Positions 1 to 6,754 are shown, numbered from the stretch's first letter. The stretch: DNA of 9,999 bases from Cyanobacteria bacterium UBA1221 (GCA_002309425.1 DBXD01000004.1:1037-11035); one strand, 5' to 3'. Numbers and translations are program-made. The notes: generated by a model from the letters alone, not told the origin.

Positions 1-465
1 AATGCTGCGATGAAAGCTGCTGAAACAGGTCACCTCGTATTTTCAACAATCCATACAAATGATGCCGTTCAGACCGTTTCAAGAATTATTAACATGTTTG
101 AACCCTCAGACAGGGACGTTATTCGCAGCCAACTGGCATCACTGCTGAGAGGAACTGTTTCTCAGAAGCTCGTTCCTTTGAAAGACGGAAGCGGCAGACG
201 TCCGGCTTGTGAGGTTCTTGTTGTTACTCCGACGGTAAAAGATTTTATTCAAAAAGATCAGTTAGATAATGTCTATGATTTGGTTAAAAAGGGTACCTTT
301 AACTCTATGATTACCATGAATATGTCTTTATATAACCTGTATTCTAACGGACTTATTTCCGAAGAAGTTGCAATGGAATTTTCTGATGATAAGATTGAGC
401 TTGCTCAAATGATAAAAGGTGTATTCAGAGGTTCGCAGGACCCGTTAGAAGATGACGGTTACTAA
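1..465 (+). CDS. pilT: PilT-like type IV pilus retraction ATPase, C-terminal part (5' truncated by window edge)
   Basis: The reading frame is open from base 1 and the first ATG (base 10) lies inside a conserved region, so the gene starts upstream; 154 residues are visible. The visible start reads A-A-E-T-G-H-L-V-F-S-T-I-H-T-N-D-A, the His-box region of secretion/pilus ATPases of the PilT class, followed by an R-S-Q-L-A-S-L-L-R-G-T-V-S-Q-K-L stretch and a G-R-R-P-A-C-E-V-L segment matching the PilT 'GR-AA-EIL' region. The Walker A and B motifs would lie outside the window. PilT-type hexameric ATPases sit at the cytoplasmic base of the type IV pilus and drive pilin disassembly during retraction. 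The tail (D-P-L-E-D-D-G-Y) is acidic. It ends two bases before recO, so the two are probably co-transcribed. A PilB-like or paralogous retraction ATPase cannot be fully excluded without the N-terminus. Confidence 0.88.
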   Translation, partial: NAAMKAAETGHLVFSTIHTNDAVQTVSRIINMFEPSDRDVIRSQLASLLRGTVSQKLVPLKDGSGRRPACEVLVVTPTVKDFIQKDQLDNVYDLVKKGTFNSMITMNMSLYNLYSNGLISEEVAMEFSDDKIELAQMIKGVFRGSQDPLEDDGY

Positions 466-467
466 GG

Positions 468-1238
468 ATGACAGGTAAAGGTTGTTTTGTTACTGATGCT
501 ATTAATTTAAAAGCGTACAGCCTGAGTGAATCGGACAAGATTATGGTGCTTTATTCGAGAGATAAGGGGCTTATGCGTTGTGTGGCAAAGGGGGTTAAAA
601 AGCCTAAGAGTAAACTCGGAGCCCGCATGGATTTGTTTGTTGCAAATAAGCTTATGCTAAGAGAAGGCAGAAATATGAGCACGATATCCCAGGCGGAGGC
701 TCTGAATACCTTTTATCGTACAAGAAGTGACATGGACAAAATTTTCTATTCTATGTACATTTCGGAAGTGGTAAGTAATTTTGGGGTTGAAGATGATCCG
801 TGCTCAGCCTCGGTATATGATATTTTATACGAAGCCCTGGATGCTGTATCAAAAGCTGAATCTAAGATTAAAATCTTGAATACCGTATTAAAATTTCAGT
901 TAAAAATTATGAGAGTTTCAGGGTTTTCTCTTGAACTGGATAAGTGTCTGATTTGCGGGAAGCCTATTGTGAATGAAAAGATGTTCTTTTCTTCAAAGTT
1001 AGGCGGTGTTGTTTGTAACATTTGTAATGAAAACTATGGCTTGCATGCTATTATGCATTACAAACTGCGGGATTACTTGTCTGTACTTGCAAATACCGAA
1101 TTTGATGAAACTTCGGAATACGAAGAAAAAGCAACGGAAAAACTGTGTAACGTATGTTTTGAGATATTAAAATTCTATGTTGAAAATCATTCCTCAAAGC
1201 GTTTAAAATCAACTGCCATATTACAGGAAGTTTCCTGA
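468..1238 (+). CDS. recO: DNA repair protein RecO
   Basis: The 256-residue product has the usual RecO length. It begins with the OB-fold region (T-D-A-I-N-L-K-A-Y-S-L-S-E-S-D-K-I, about residues 9-25), continues through a helical middle, and has a Cys4 zinc site at Cys160, Cys163, Cys183 and Cys186 (C-L-I-C-G-K and C-N-I-C). RecO works with RecR, and RecF, to load RecA on SSB-coated single-stranded DNA in gap repair; Cys4 zinc sites occur in many but not all RecO proteins. The ATG follows the pilT stop by two bases. The only purine-rich stretch (AAGG) abuts the ATG and is too close to act as a normal ribosome site, and an in-frame TGA at 453-455 excludes an upstream start. Initiation therefore probably depends on translational coupling to pilT. 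The 3' end converges on the kinase gene with 7 bases between stop codons. Confidence 0.93.
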   Translation: MTGKGCFVTDAINLKAYSLSESDKIMVLYSRDKGLMRCVAKGVKKPKSKLGARMDLFVANKLMLREGRNMSTISQAEALNTFYRTRSDMDKIFYSMYISEVVSNFGVEDDPCSASVYDILYEALDAVSKAESKIKILNTVLKFQLKIMRVSGFSLELDKCLICGKPIVNEKMFFSSKLGGVVCNICNENYGLHAIMHYKLRDYLSVLANTEFDETSEYEEKATEKLCNVCFEILKFYVENHSSKRLKSTAILQEVS

Positions 1239-1245
1239 AAAAGTA

Positions 1246-2289
1246 TTATATAATTGTTGATTTGTATTCGGGATTTTCTGCCAGTTTTTGTTCGATTTTC
1301 TCGAATGTCATCAAGCCTTTTGTTGCGCCGAATTCAGAAACTACTCCTGCGGAGTTTACGGATGCCATCATCAAAGATTTGCCTATATCTCCGTGTGTTC
1401 TTGCTAATGCTGCACAGAAGGTCGAAGCAAATGCATCTCCGGCTCCAAGTGTTGAAATAACGGGGCCAGAGAATACGGGACAATAAAAATAATTTTCTCC
1501 GTTGTAGGCATATGCACCCTGATTACCGTCAGTTATAACAATGACCTGGTAATCTGCAACTTTTAGCTTGTTTAGCATTTCTTTTACATCGGGATGAATT
1601 ATTTCATCCGAATATTTTATATCTCTTGTGTCGGGACGTACCTGAATACCCGTTGCCATTGATGCTTCTTCTTTGTTCATAACAACTATCTGGGCTGTAT
1701 CCAGTATTTTCTTTAAGTAGTTAAAACCTTTCTTAATGCTTGTTGAACCTGCATTGAAGCATACATAGACATTGTTTTCTTTTGCAAAATTTACTATATC
1801 ATCAAGCACCTTGTTGCTGTCCCCGTTTAAAGGCGCAATATAAAGCAGCCTGGAGTTTTTTATTGCATCAAAATTAATTTCTGATTTTTTTATATGGGCA
1901 TTTGCTCCCCTGTGTGCCAATACTGTTCTGTCACCCTGAAAACTGACAAGAATTATTGAGAACCCCGTACTGTCATTGTTATCCTGAATTTTATTTGACA
2001 AATCAACATTTGTTGTCTTAAAAGATTCTATTATGCCCTGAGAGTATATATCGTCGCCTATTTTAAATATTGCGCTTGTGCTCAAACCAAGATTAGAAAA
2101 ATTAAATGCTGTGTTTACTCCTCCTCCGCCAACACGTGATGCAAAATCCGTAATTTCAACCTTTGAACCGTACGGATAACTCATGAAATCTGATTTTTTG
2201 TCTTTTGAACAAACCGATACGATATTTGCATCCTCGCATTCAACAAATACATCCATTGTTGCACTTCCGATAGTAATTACGTCAAACAT
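1246..2289 (-). CDS. PfkB/ribokinase-family carbohydrate or nucleoside kinase
   Basis: The 347-residue product has both PfkB signatures: G-G-G-G-V-N-T-A at residues 54-61 (substrate-side motif) and S-T-L-G-A-G-D-A-F ending at residue 287, in which Asp285 is the expected catalytic base. Asp13 in the opening I-T-I-G-S-A-T-M-D strand and the N-K-E-E motif (205-208) also fit. The family phosphorylates a sugar, nucleoside or related hydroxyl with ATP; the substrate cannot be read from the sequence. The start at 2289 is preferred over an in-frame ATG at 2370 because M-F-D-V-I-T-I-G is a typical family N-terminus, CAGGAGAG lies five bases upstream (about 2295-2302), and a good promoter (-10 at 2323-2328) lies between the two starts. 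The gene stands alone on this strand and converges on recO; no metabolic neighbour hints at the substrate. Confidence 0.9.
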   Translation of the reverse strand: MFDVITIGSATMDVFVECEDANIVSVCSKDKKSDFMSYPYGSKVEITDFASRVGGGGVNTAFNFSNLGLSTSAIFKIGDDIYSQGIIESFKTTNVDLSNKIQDNNDSTGFSIILVSFQGDRTVLAHRGANAHIKKSEINFDAIKNSRLLYIAPLNGDSNKVLDDIVNFAKENNVYVCFNAGSTSIKKGFNYLKKILDTAQIVVMNKEEASMATGIQVRPDTRDIKYSDEIIHPDVKEMLNKLKVADYQVIVITDGNQGAYAYNGENYFYCPVFSGPVISTLGAGDAFASTFCAALARTHGDIGKSLMMASVNSAGVVSEFGATKGLMTFEKIEQKLAENPEYKSTII

Positions 2290-2322
2290 AAAATCTCTCC
2301 TGATAATATCTTTTTCTATGTG

Positions 2323-2352
2323 ATTATAGCATGAAAACAACTCGGTGGACAA
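2323..2352 (-). promoter_or_regulatory. Extended -10 promoter of the PfkB kinase gene
   Basis: Read on the minus strand there is a perfect TATAAT (2328-2323) preceded by TGC, forming an extended -10 element, and TTGTCC (2352-2347) 18 bases further upstream, matching four of six bases of TTGACA. The predicted transcript starts near 2316, leaving a leader of about 27 bases that includes the ribosome site. The position explains why the ATG at 2370 is not used. Confidence 0.6.
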
Positions 2353-2533
2353 AGTTAATCCGTCAACCATCTGAAAATATTAATTTAAATTAAACGTGTA
2401 ACTGTGATATTAACTAAAATCGTTGTATAAAAGCCTGTATGAATCATTTTTGTAAAAAATTATTAAATTAGTGGCAAAAAAAATCTTTTTTAAATTTTAG
2501 TTGTATATGTGATTAAACCTGAAAGGATAAAAT

Positions 2534-3082
2534 ATGCGAATAACCCCAATTATCAGTAAAAATAGCCTTTTTTCGCAGAAATTTAATAAAACAAATATAA
2601 AAGGGTGCTGTTCCTTTAAAGGTGCTTCTGATAATGAGAAAGATGATAGCTTTGGAAGTGAATGGCAACGTTATTTTGAACATTTTGGCGAAAAAGAATC
2701 GGAACCCCAAAATTCTTGTCCTGTTGGTGCCGTACAACCCGAAGAATCCGAGGAACCGATTGATGATAGTTTTGGACAATCATGGCGCGATTATATGGAA
2801 AACTTTTCTGATAATTCAGCTACACACAAACCTGTTCCAGTAGATTGGGATTATGTAAGGCAGCAATTGGACGAAAAGACGAGACACCTTTTTAGAATAA
2901 GGCGAGAATTTGGCTTTTTACCAGGTGAAGAAGATTTTGAAATTGCCCGTATTCCGCTAACAGAAGCGGAGAAAACGGAATTAAGACGACAACATTATGA
3001 ACGTGAAGAATCCTACAGAAGAGCTCAGCAACGGGGATATGTAAATTTTGGACCAAGTGATAATGATGCAAATTGGTGGTAA
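2534..3082 (+). CDS. Unrecognised 182-residue protein with duplicated D-D-S-F-G-x-x-W motif
   Basis: I do not recognise this family. The product is hydrophilic and acidic, with no signal peptide or membrane segment. Its clearest feature is a duplication: residues 37-51 (D-D-S-F-G-S-E-W-Q-R-Y-F-E-H-F) and 77-91 (D-D-S-F-G-Q-S-W-R-D-Y-M-E-N-F), exactly 40 residues apart, sharing D-D-S-F-G-x-x-W-x-x-Y-x-x-x-F. The linker is rich in Glu and Pro. The C-terminal half (about 103-168) is charged and probably helical (R-R-E-F, E-A-E-K-T-E-L-R-R) and the protein ends N-W-W. Near the N-terminus, M-R-I-T-P-I-I followed by C-S-F-K-G at 26-30 resembles an N-terminal 'S-F-K-G' pattern I associate with short Gastranaerophilales proteins; that is a weak memory-based inference. 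AAAGGA six bases before the ATG supports the start. It is monocistronic and ends before a bidirectional terminator. Confidence 0.75.
   Translation: MRITPIISKNSLFSQKFNKTNIKGCCSFKGASDNEKDDSFGSEWQRYFEHFGEKESEPQNSCPVGAVQPEESEEPIDDSFGQSWRDYMENFSDNSATHKPVPVDWDYVRQQLDEKTRHLFRIRREFGFLPGEEDFEIARIPLTEAEKTELRRQHYEREESYRRAQQRGYVNFGPSDNDANWW
2642..2806 (+). repeat. Two direct protein-level repeats within the unknown gene
   Basis: Bases 2642-2686 and 2762-2806 encode the two 15-residue copies, offset by exactly 120 bases. They begin GATGATAGC and GATGATAGT followed by TTTGGA in both, so the first 15 bases are nearly identical (14 of 15) and the rest has drifted. The spacing and residual DNA identity point to an old in-frame duplication of a roughly 40-residue unit. 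Confidence 0.75.
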
Positions 3083-3123
3083 AAACTGCAAAAATATTGT
3101 TGAAATATTATACAATTACTAAA

Positions 3124-3158
3124 AAACTCTTTATTCATATAAACAGAATAAAGAGTTT
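3124..3158. terminator. Bidirectional intrinsic terminator
   Basis: A perfect 13-base inverted repeat (AAACTCTTTATTC at 3124-3136 and GAATAAAGAGTTT at 3146-3158) encloses a 9-base loop. On the plus strand the stem is followed by CTTTTA. On the minus strand it runs into six consecutive T (complement of 3126-3121). It lies between the convergent genes ending at 3082 and 3182, so it can serve both. Confidence 0.85.
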
Positions 3159-3181
3159 CTTTTAGTATATTTTGACAGATG

Positions 3182-3457
3182 TTATGCCGGTTCTTCGGCA
3201 CTTTCGGTTTTCTTATCCAGCAGATTTTGTAATTTTTCTCTGATTTCGTCGCCTTTTTTCTGCATTTCTTCAACTACGCTGTCTGCTTTGCTTTGAATTT
3301 CTTTTACGGTTTCATCTGCACGCTGTGCGGCATCTTTTGCTGAATTAACAAGCAATTCTCTTGTTTCTTTGCCTGATTTTGGAGCAAGAAGAATTCCTGC
3401 TACCGCGCCTAATGCACCGCCTACTATAAAACCTGCTAAAAATTTTGTTGCTGACAT
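3182..3457 (-). CDS. YtxH-domain small membrane protein
   Basis: The 91-residue product starts with a glycine-rich membrane segment (about residues 5-24, with G-G-A-L-G-A-V-A-G), followed by L-L-A-P-K-S-G-K-E-T-R-E-L-L, the characteristic YtxH pattern, and a long charged, probably coiled-coil helix (36-82, A-A-Q-R-A-D-E-T-V-K-E-I). YtxH proteins are small, widespread, often stress-associated in Bacillus, and have no known enzymatic activity. The expected topology is one membrane anchor with a cytoplasmic or peripheral helix. AAGGAG eight bases before the ATG supports the start. It is the last gene of the minus-strand membrane-protein cluster, 68 bases after the DUF948 gene, and is followed by the bidirectional terminator. 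Confidence 0.87.
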   Translation of the reverse strand: MSATKFLAGFIVGGALGAVAGILLAPKSGKETRELLVNSAKDAAQRADETVKEIQSKADSVVEEMQKKGDEIREKLQNLLDKKTESAEEPA

Positions 3458-3525
3458 AATATTGACTCCTTTTCTTCAGTTATAATAATATGTTTTTTTT
3501 AATTTTTTATTCACCTTCTGTACTA

Positions 3526-3885
3526 CTACTTGCCGGTAAATAATCTCCACATTGTTCCAAAACCTTTTATAAGACCTGAGAACAATGTTCCTGTGATTGC
3601 TTTTGTTTTACCAAAAGTGTTTTCTACCGCATCTTTTATACTGACCATATTGTTGTCGGTATTTTTTATGATGCTATTGACGGATTGAAGGGTTTCGTGT
3701 AATTCGTCAATTGTTGGTTTAAGTTCGGTATTGAACATAATTGAGGTTTGATTCAGATTTTTTATTAAAGCCGATAAGTCGATTATCAGTTTTAACAGGA
3801 ATCCTGCCACAATAATTATTACAATGCCTGATGACCAAGCCAGAAAAGTCAATCCGTTATTTAAAGCTATTTGTGAAAAATCCAT
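3526..3885 (-). CDS. DUF948-like small membrane protein (YtxG type)
   Basis: The 119-residue product has one strong membrane segment (about residues 14-36, S-G-I-V-I-I-I-V-A-G-F-L-L) and then an amphipathic helix rich in Leu/Ile/Asn (L-S-A-L-I-K-N-L-N-Q-T through N-S-I-I-K-N-T-D-N-N-M), the usual shape of DUF948 proteins. A glycine-containing hydrophobic patch sits at 100-113. DUF948 proteins (Bacillus YtxG) are commonly encoded beside YtxH proteins, as here, where it lies between two YtxH genes. GAAGGA nine bases before the ATG supports the start, and the 23-base gap to the preceding YtxH gene argues for co-transcription. Function is unknown; the family assignment rests on topology, residue pattern and neighbours. 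Confidence 0.75.
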   Translation of the reverse strand: MDFSQIALNNGLTFLAWSSGIVIIIVAGFLLKLIIDLSALIKNLNQTSIMFNTELKPTIDELHETLQSVNSIIKNTDNNMVSIKDAVENTFGKTKAITGTLFSGLIKGFGTMWRLFTGK

Positions 3886-3908
3886 ATCAGTAAATCCTTC
3901 TGTTAAGT

Positions 3909-4220
3909 TTAATGTTGCTGCTTATTATTATATGATTCAAGTTCTTTTGCTTTTTGCATTTTTTTAGACTTAACCATATTGTTAAATTTTCTGAATTGTT
4001 TTTCCAAATTGTATTTTGCTAAATCAACAGACTCTAATGCCTGTTTTTTTGCTTCGGAAATCGCAGGGGAATGTTTTTCATAAAGTTCCATTGCGGTATC
4101 TTTGAGTTGTTGTCTTGATTCTTCGCCGGGTTTTGGTGCGTATAGTACACCTGCAACAATTCCTCCGACAACACCCGCAAGCAGTCCCAGCCCGAATGCT
4201 AACGATTTGTTCTTGCACAT
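3909..4220 (-). CDS. YtxH-domain small membrane protein
   Basis: The 103-residue product has a glycine-rich membrane segment (about residues 7-27, G-L-G-L-L-A-G-V-V-G-G) followed by L-Y-A-P-K-P-G-E-E-S-R-Q-Q-L, the YtxH signature, then a long basic helix (about 38-95) ending in a Lys/Gln/Asn-rich tail. The start at 4220 is chosen over an in-frame ATG at 4325 because AAGGAAGGA (4226-4234) lies five bases upstream, a strong promoter lies just before it, and the longer form would overlap the preceding gene and put 35 unrelated residues before the domain. It is a paralogue-like partner of the protein at 3182-3457: same architecture, different tail (basic here, acidic there). Confidence 0.87.
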   Translation of the reverse strand: MCKNKSLAFGLGLLAGVVGGIVAGVLYAPKPGEESRQQLKDTAMELYEKHSPAISEAKKQALESVDLAKYNLEKQFRKFNNMVKSKKMQKAKELESYNNKQQH

Positions 4221-4248
4221 AATAATCCTTCCTTTCCTCTGTGAGTTA

Positions 4249-4276
4249 ATTATATCATATTTTTGGTTTTTGACAA
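4249..4276 (-). promoter_or_regulatory. Strong sigma70-type promoter for the YtxH-DUF948-YtxH unit
   Basis: On the minus strand TTGTCA (4276-4271, five of six bases of consensus) is followed after 16 bases by TATAAT (4254-4249), with TGA directly before it, giving an extended -10. The transcript should begin near 4242, leaving a 22-base leader with the AAGGAAGGA ribosome site. The -35 begins six bases after the stop codon of the upstream minus-strand gene, so the three downstream genes can be expressed independently of it. Confidence 0.7.
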
Positions 4277-4281
4277 GCGTT

Positions 4282-4641
4282 TTATACCGGAACCCTGTTC
4301 CATACTTCCTTTGCAAGAAGTGCATACTGTAAGACTTCTGCTGCTCTTTTGAATTTCAGTTTGAAAATAATCAAAATAGCATAAATTAGTGCTAAATTTA
4401 TCAGTTTCTGACGAAATTCATTTTTCTTTTTTGCTATATATTTTATTGCGTTATTTATAACGTTTTGGGTTGATATAAGAATTTCTTTTACTTCTTTGGT
4501 TGTGTCAAGGAGTTCTTTCCCCGTGATTCTTGCCTGTTCTGTTATTGCAATTACTTTTTTGTCCAGATTAAGTATCAGAAAAACAACAGCCCCGGCAATA
4601 ATCAATTCGGCTATAAAAATTGTTGCAATAAATACATACAT
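4282..4641 (-). CDS. Unnamed small protein with two membrane segments
   Basis: The 119-residue product has an N-terminal membrane segment (about residues 3-25) and a second hydrophobic stretch (about 80-94, L-I-N-L-A-L-I-Y-A-I-L-I-I-F), separated by a polar helix (T-E-Q-A-R-I-T-G-K-E-L-L-D-T-T-K-E-V) that resembles the DUF948 helical region. The C-terminus is amphipathic. No catalytic motif is visible and I do not assign a family; a divergent DUF948 relative is possible. AGGA eight bases before the ATG supports the start. It is divergent from murT and upstream of the YtxH/DUF948 genes, all on the same strand, suggesting a shared envelope role. Confidence 0.7.
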   Translation of the reverse strand: MYVFIATIFIAELIIAGAVVFLILNLDKKVIAITEQARITGKELLDTTKEVKEILISTQNVINNAIKYIAKKKNEFRQKLINLALIYAILIIFKLKFKRAAEVLQYALLAKEVWNRVPV

Positions 4642-4668
4642 TTTTAATTTCCTATATTTTGTATTATC

Positions 4669-4678
4669 ATTATATAGT
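4669..4678. promoter_or_regulatory. Overlapping divergent -10 elements between the membrane-protein gene and murT
   Basis: Bases 4669-4674 read as a perfect TATAAT on the minus strand, and 4673-4678 read TATAGT on the plus strand, so two -10-like hexamers overlap by two bases in the 74-base gap between the divergent genes. Transcripts would start near 4662 (minus, 21-base leader) and 4685 (plus, about 31-base leader). Neither has a convincing -35 element. If both are real, polymerase binding in the two directions would exclude each other. Confidence 0.4.
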
Positions 4679-4715
4679 ATTTTTTATATTTAAAAATACG
4701 CTTAAAGGACTATTT

Positions 4716-6035
4716 ATGGTGAATAATCTGAAATTTTATATATCTCTAATCCTTGCAAGGTTTGTATATGCCTCAATAAAATTGCTTTCAAAGTCTTCGG
4801 GGACTTCGCTTGCCGGAAAACTTGTTTTAAAATTTTATCCGCAATTTTTGGCAGATTGTAAAAAATATATAAAAGAAGATGTAGTTGCCGTAACCGGTAC
4901 TAACGGTAAAACGACTACTTCAGGACTAATTTCTCATATTTTGGAGCAGGATAAAAAGAAAGTCTTGCACAACCTGAAAGGTGCAAATATGCTGACAGGT
5001 ATAGCAAACAGTTTTGCTCTTGCGGTTAAACCGGGTAAAAGTTTTGATAATGCTGTTCTGGAGTCGGATGAAGCGTATCTGAACAAATTATATGATTATA
5101 TAAAGTCTGAGTATCTTGTTGTGACGAATTTGTTCAGAGATCAGTTGGACAGGTACGGAGAACTCACTACAACCGCATCATTTATCCAAAAAGGAATTGA
5201 TAAAAACCCTGATGCAATACTTATACTAAATGCAGATGACCCTCTTGTCGCAAATTTTGGTTCTAATCGGGAAAATGTGGTATACTACGGATTTGAAAAA
5301 GTTGAATATTCGTACCCTATTGATGAATCAAATGCTCCGACAGAAGTTTTTAATTGCATATGCGGCAGACCGTTAAAATATTCAAAACGTTTTTTTGCCC
5401 AGCAGGGGCATTATTATTGTGATTGCGGAAACGCAAGACCAACTCCGAAATATTCGGCATCGGTTCTTGTAGGTAAAGATTGTTCCGTTATAACCGTAAA
5501 CGGTTTTGAATTTAAAACAAATTTGGTCGGATTGTATAATGCGTATAATGTGCTGGCGGCTCTTGCTTATGCGCTGGAAAAAAATATAAATGCTTCAACA
5601 ATACAGGCAGCTCTGGATTCTTATAAGTCAATATTCGGCAGGACCGAAAAGAGAGTTATCAACGGCCATAATGTATTAATTCAGCTTATAAAGAACCCCA
5701 CAGGGGCAAGTGAGGTTTTGAAAACCGTAAATTTAAATTCAAATATTGTGGTTGCAATAAACGATAATTTTGCTGACGGCAGAGATATTTCGTGGTTGTG
5801 GGACAGTGATTTTGAACAGTTAAAGGATGCGCAAAAACTTGTTATCACGTCAGGCATAAGGGCAAATGATATGGCGGCAAGGTTAAAGTATGCGGGAATA
5901 CCCCAGGAAAAAATAAGAATAGAACCCTCAATAAGAAAGGCTATTGAAATTGCGACTTCAGCGGAAGATAATAATGATGTTACAATCTTGCCGTCATATA
6001 CGGCTTTGTTGAGTATAAACAAGGAGAAATTTTAA
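4716..6035 (+). CDS. murT: MurT-type lipid II isoglutaminyl synthase, glutamate-activating subunit
   Basis: The 439-residue product has a Mur-ligase ATP-binding loop (V-T-G-T-N-G-K-T-T-T, residues 59-68), the L-F-R-D-Q-L-D-R-Y-G-E region (139-149), a Cys4 zinc ribbon (Cys214, Cys216, Cys235, Cys237) typical of MurT rather than MurC-F, and a C-terminal DUF1727 domain with N-P-T-G-A-S-E-V (327-334) and D-G-R-D-I-S-W-L-W-D (354-363), where the acidic residues include the family's expected catalytic aspartate. MurT pairs with the amidotransferase GatD to convert D-glutamate of lipid II to D-isoglutamine in the cytoplasm. No gatD is present in the window, unlike the common murT-gatD arrangement. 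The start at 4716 has AAAGGA six bases upstream; an in-frame ATG at 4659 lies upstream of the predicted transcription start. The stop overlaps the pdxJ start by one base (TAATG). Confidence 0.9.
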   Translation: MVNNLKFYISLILARFVYASIKLLSKSSGTSLAGKLVLKFYPQFLADCKKYIKEDVVAVTGTNGKTTTSGLISHILEQDKKKVLHNLKGANMLTGIANSFALAVKPGKSFDNAVLESDEAYLNKLYDYIKSEYLVVTNLFRDQLDRYGELTTTASFIQKGIDKNPDAILILNADDPLVANFGSNRENVVYYGFEKVEYSYPIDESNAPTEVFNCICGRPLKYSKRFFAQQGHYYCDCGNARPTPKYSASVLVGKDCSVITVNGFEFKTNLVGLYNAYNVLAALAYALEKNINASTIQAALDSYKSIFGRTEKRVINGHNVLIQLIKNPTGASEVLKTVNLNSNIVVAINDNFADGRDISWLWDSDFEQLKDAQKLVITSGIRANDMAARLKYAGIPQEKIRIEPSIRKAIEIATSAEDNNDVTILPSYTALLSINKEKF

Positions 6036-6745
6036 TGAAGTTAGGTGTAAATATAGATCATGTTGCTACTTTAAGGAACGCAAGAGGCGGAGTTGAACCT
6101 GATGTTATTAAGGCTGCCGAAATATGCGAAGCAAATGGCGCAACGTCTATTACTACACATTTAAGAGAGGACAGACGGCATATAAAAGATGAAGATGTTT
6201 ATACTCTGATAAAGACAATTAAAACTAATCTGAATTTAGAAATGGCAATGGCTGAAGATATACAGAAAATCGCACTTGAAATAAAGCCTCATTCAATATG
6301 TCTTGTCCCTGAAAAAAGGCAGGAAGTTACCACTGAAGGCGGACTTGATGTTGCCGGGCAGTTGGATAAAGTTTCGGGTTTTATTAAACCTTTGCTGGAT
6401 GCAGGAATTATAGTAAGCCTTTTTATTGATCCGGATTTGAACCAGGTTCAGGCATCTGCCCTGACAGGAGCTCAATTTATTGAAATGCATACGGGAAGTT
6501 ATTCGGAAGCCTTTGGAACGGATAAAGAAGAAGAAGAATTTATGAAGTTAAAGACCTCTGCAAAATTGGCACAGTCTTTGGGTTTAACCGTTAATGCAGG
6601 TCACGGCTTGAATTATGAAAATGTGCACAGAATGCATGAAATTTCTGATTTGTACGAACTGAATATCGGGCACAGTATAATTTCCCGTGCGGTGTTTACG
6701 GGTTTACCGGAAGCGGTCGGGAAAATGTCAGAGTTAATAAAATAG
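6035..6745 (+). CDS. pdxJ: Pyridoxine 5'-phosphate synthase
   Basis: The 236-residue product matches PdxJ throughout: L-G-V-N-I-D-H-V-A-T-L-R-N-A-R-G at 3-18, T-H-L-R-E-D-R-R-H-I at 41-50, C-L-V-P-E-K-R at 89-95, T-T-E-G-G-L-D-V at 99-106, S-L-F-I-D-P-D at 128-134, A-G-H-G-L-N-Y at 188-194 and N-I-G-H-S-I-I at 210-216. His42, Glu69 and His190 sit where the catalytic residues of the E. coli enzyme are expected. PdxJ condenses 1-deoxy-D-xylulose 5-phosphate with 3-amino-2-oxopropyl phosphate to form pyridoxine 5'-phosphate, a cytosolic octamer in characterised cases. Its presence implies the DXP-dependent B6 route. AAGGAG (6021-6026) eight bases before the ATG and the one-base overlap with murT indicate coupled translation. 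Confidence 0.97.
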   Translation: MKLGVNIDHVATLRNARGGVEPDVIKAAEICEANGATSITTHLREDRRHIKDEDVYTLIKTIKTNLNLEMAMAEDIQKIALEIKPHSICLVPEKRQEVTTEGGLDVAGQLDKVSGFIKPLLDAGIIVSLFIDPDLNQVQASALTGAQFIEMHTGSYSEAFGTDKEEEEFMKLKTSAKLAQSLGLTVNAGHGLNYENVHRMHEISDLYELNIGHSIISRAVFTGLPEAVGKMSELIK

Positions 6746-6754
6746 GGATATATT

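Noticed and set aside
1239..1245. Terminator between convergent recO and the kinase gene
   Set aside because: Only seven bases separate the stop codons and no inverted repeat with a T run is seen across the junction.
1254..1486. Plus-strand open frames opposite the end of the kinase gene
   Set aside because: They lie fully within the kinase coding sequence, have no ribosome site, and encode low-complexity residues typical of antisense frames.
2290..2370. In-frame N-terminal extension of the kinase from an ATG at 2370
   Set aside because: The added 27 residues do not look like the family, the extension spans the predicted promoter, and the ATG at 2289 has a strong ribosome site and a typical N-terminus.
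2371..2533. Small RNA or riboswitch in the AT-rich gap before the unknown gene
   Set aside because: Only A/T runs and weak promoter-like hexamers (such as TATAAA at 2426-2431) are seen; no stable stem with conserved loop could be drawn.
4835..5190. DnaA-box-like sites TTATCCGCA (4835-4843) and TTATCCAAA (5182-5190)
   Set aside because: Each has one mismatch to TTATCCACA, they are isolated and both lie inside murT; no cluster or AT-rich unwinding element accompanies them, so no origin is called.
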